Source: Bacteroidales bacterium | GTDB lineage: Bacteria > Bacteroidota > Bacteroidia > Bacteroidales > UBA932 | DNA: 51,163 nt | Assembly (NCBI GenBank): GCA_015060395.1 | Contig: SUYP01000021.1 | Location: 1 to 51,163, forward strand | Direction: 5' to 3' | Shown: positions 50,923 through 51,163 of the stretch, piece after piece | Layout: each line of letters starts with the position of its first letter | Position numbering within the stretch: the stretch's first letter is position 1 | Program-made: the position numbers and the translations under genes | Notes under the pieces: model-generated | Database searches by the model: none | Told to the model about the DNA's origin: nothing | Seen by the model: the letters and a program-made list of their open reading frames with translations, nothing else

Positions 50923-51004
50923 TCCTAAGGGACTGCAGATCGGCTCACGGAATACAATCCGCCTGCGGCGGCTCAACGTTCGCCTCACCTGCAGTCCCTT
51001 AGGA
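50923..51004. repeat. Perfect 16-bp inverted repeat around a 50-bp core
   Basis: TCCTAAGGGACTGCAG (50923-50938) is exactly inverted at 50989-51004. The core holds an inner CCGCC/GGCGG hairpin and the near-repeat CGGCTCAC/CGGCTCAAC. It starts 10 bp after the regulator stop. There is no T-run beyond the right arm, so it is not a standard terminator. Confidence 0.8.
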
Positions 51005-51070
51005 TCTGGTGTGTTTGGTAATCTGTTGATTTATAATAGGTAATGTTGCCAAAAATGGTTGGTGACATTG

Positions 51071-51137
51071 AATAAAAAGAAAGGAAAGTAGGTAGAACCG
51101 CTGCACGTAGTTCGGACTACTTTCCTTTCTTTTTATT
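51071..51137. terminator. Perfect 21-bp inverted repeat, likely bidirectional terminator
   Basis: AATAAAAAGAAAGGAAAGTAG (51071-51091) is exactly inverted at 51117-51137 with a 25-nt loop. Both strands end the stem in a T-rich arm (CTTTCTTTTTATT), so it could terminate from either side. It is unusually long and perfect for a terminator. 51005-51070 holds nothing I can assign. Confidence 0.65.
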
Positions 51138-51163
51138 GTCCTCATTACGGAAGTAAAGATACC

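Overview
The window is from a member of the Bacteroidales (Bacteroidota), probably an uncultured gut or rumen lineage. The evidence is a SusC/SusD pair, a FeoA-FeoB fusion, BACON-domain lipoproteins, a DUF6377 regulator, and many promoters with the phylum's TAnnTTTG -7 box. The genus cannot be fixed from the sequence alone.

Layout. 1-690: a tRNA-Ile/tRNA-Ala pair with its own terminator and no 23S gene after it, then a gene-free block of structured repeats. 691-6448: a GH115 alpha-glucuronidase and a YpfJ-type metallopeptidase on the minus strand, then a GH20 hexosaminidase. 6530-13640: an M20 deacylase followed by lysC, dapB, dapA, dapD, an aminotransferase and dapF. Together these could encode nearly the whole succinylase route to diaminopimelate and lysine; only asd is absent. 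13705-19587: small lipoprotein and membrane genes, rimM-rpsP, tRNA-Leu(GAG), an aldose-1-epimerase relative, a lipocalin and an orphan lipoprotein. 19775-25974: feoAB, a hemerythrin/LuxR pair, an NhaC antiporter and queH. 25971-32117: a tight minus-strand operon of GH53 galactanase, GH2 beta-galactosidase, S8 protease and a small lipoprotein. 32205-49878: a polysaccharide utilisation locus with a membrane regulator, susC, susD, a four-module glycan-binding lipoprotein, two GH16, a GH3, a CotH-like protein and a GH5. The enzyme mix fits beta-1,3- or mixed-linkage glucan. 50042-51163: a membrane protein, a winged-helix regulator and two long perfect inverted repeats.

How the genes work together. 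In the glucan locus, the surface binding lipoprotein and GH16/GH5 enzymes would capture and cut the polymer, SusCD would import oligosaccharides, and GH3 would release glucose. The GH53/GH2 operon would do the same for beta-1,4-galactan. It starts back to back with the regulator gene, so the regulator may serve both.

The most unusual content is a family of structured repeat elements. Two long copies (230-490 and 25633-25863) are about 24 kb apart in opposite orientations and share four hairpins. A short copy (7712-7811) sits on the lysC start. One stem covaries among the copies. Each copy is joined to an inverted or direct duplicate of its own host flank. The second long copy lies inside queH as an in-frame 195-bp insertion that keeps the reading frame open. 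I do not recognise this family.
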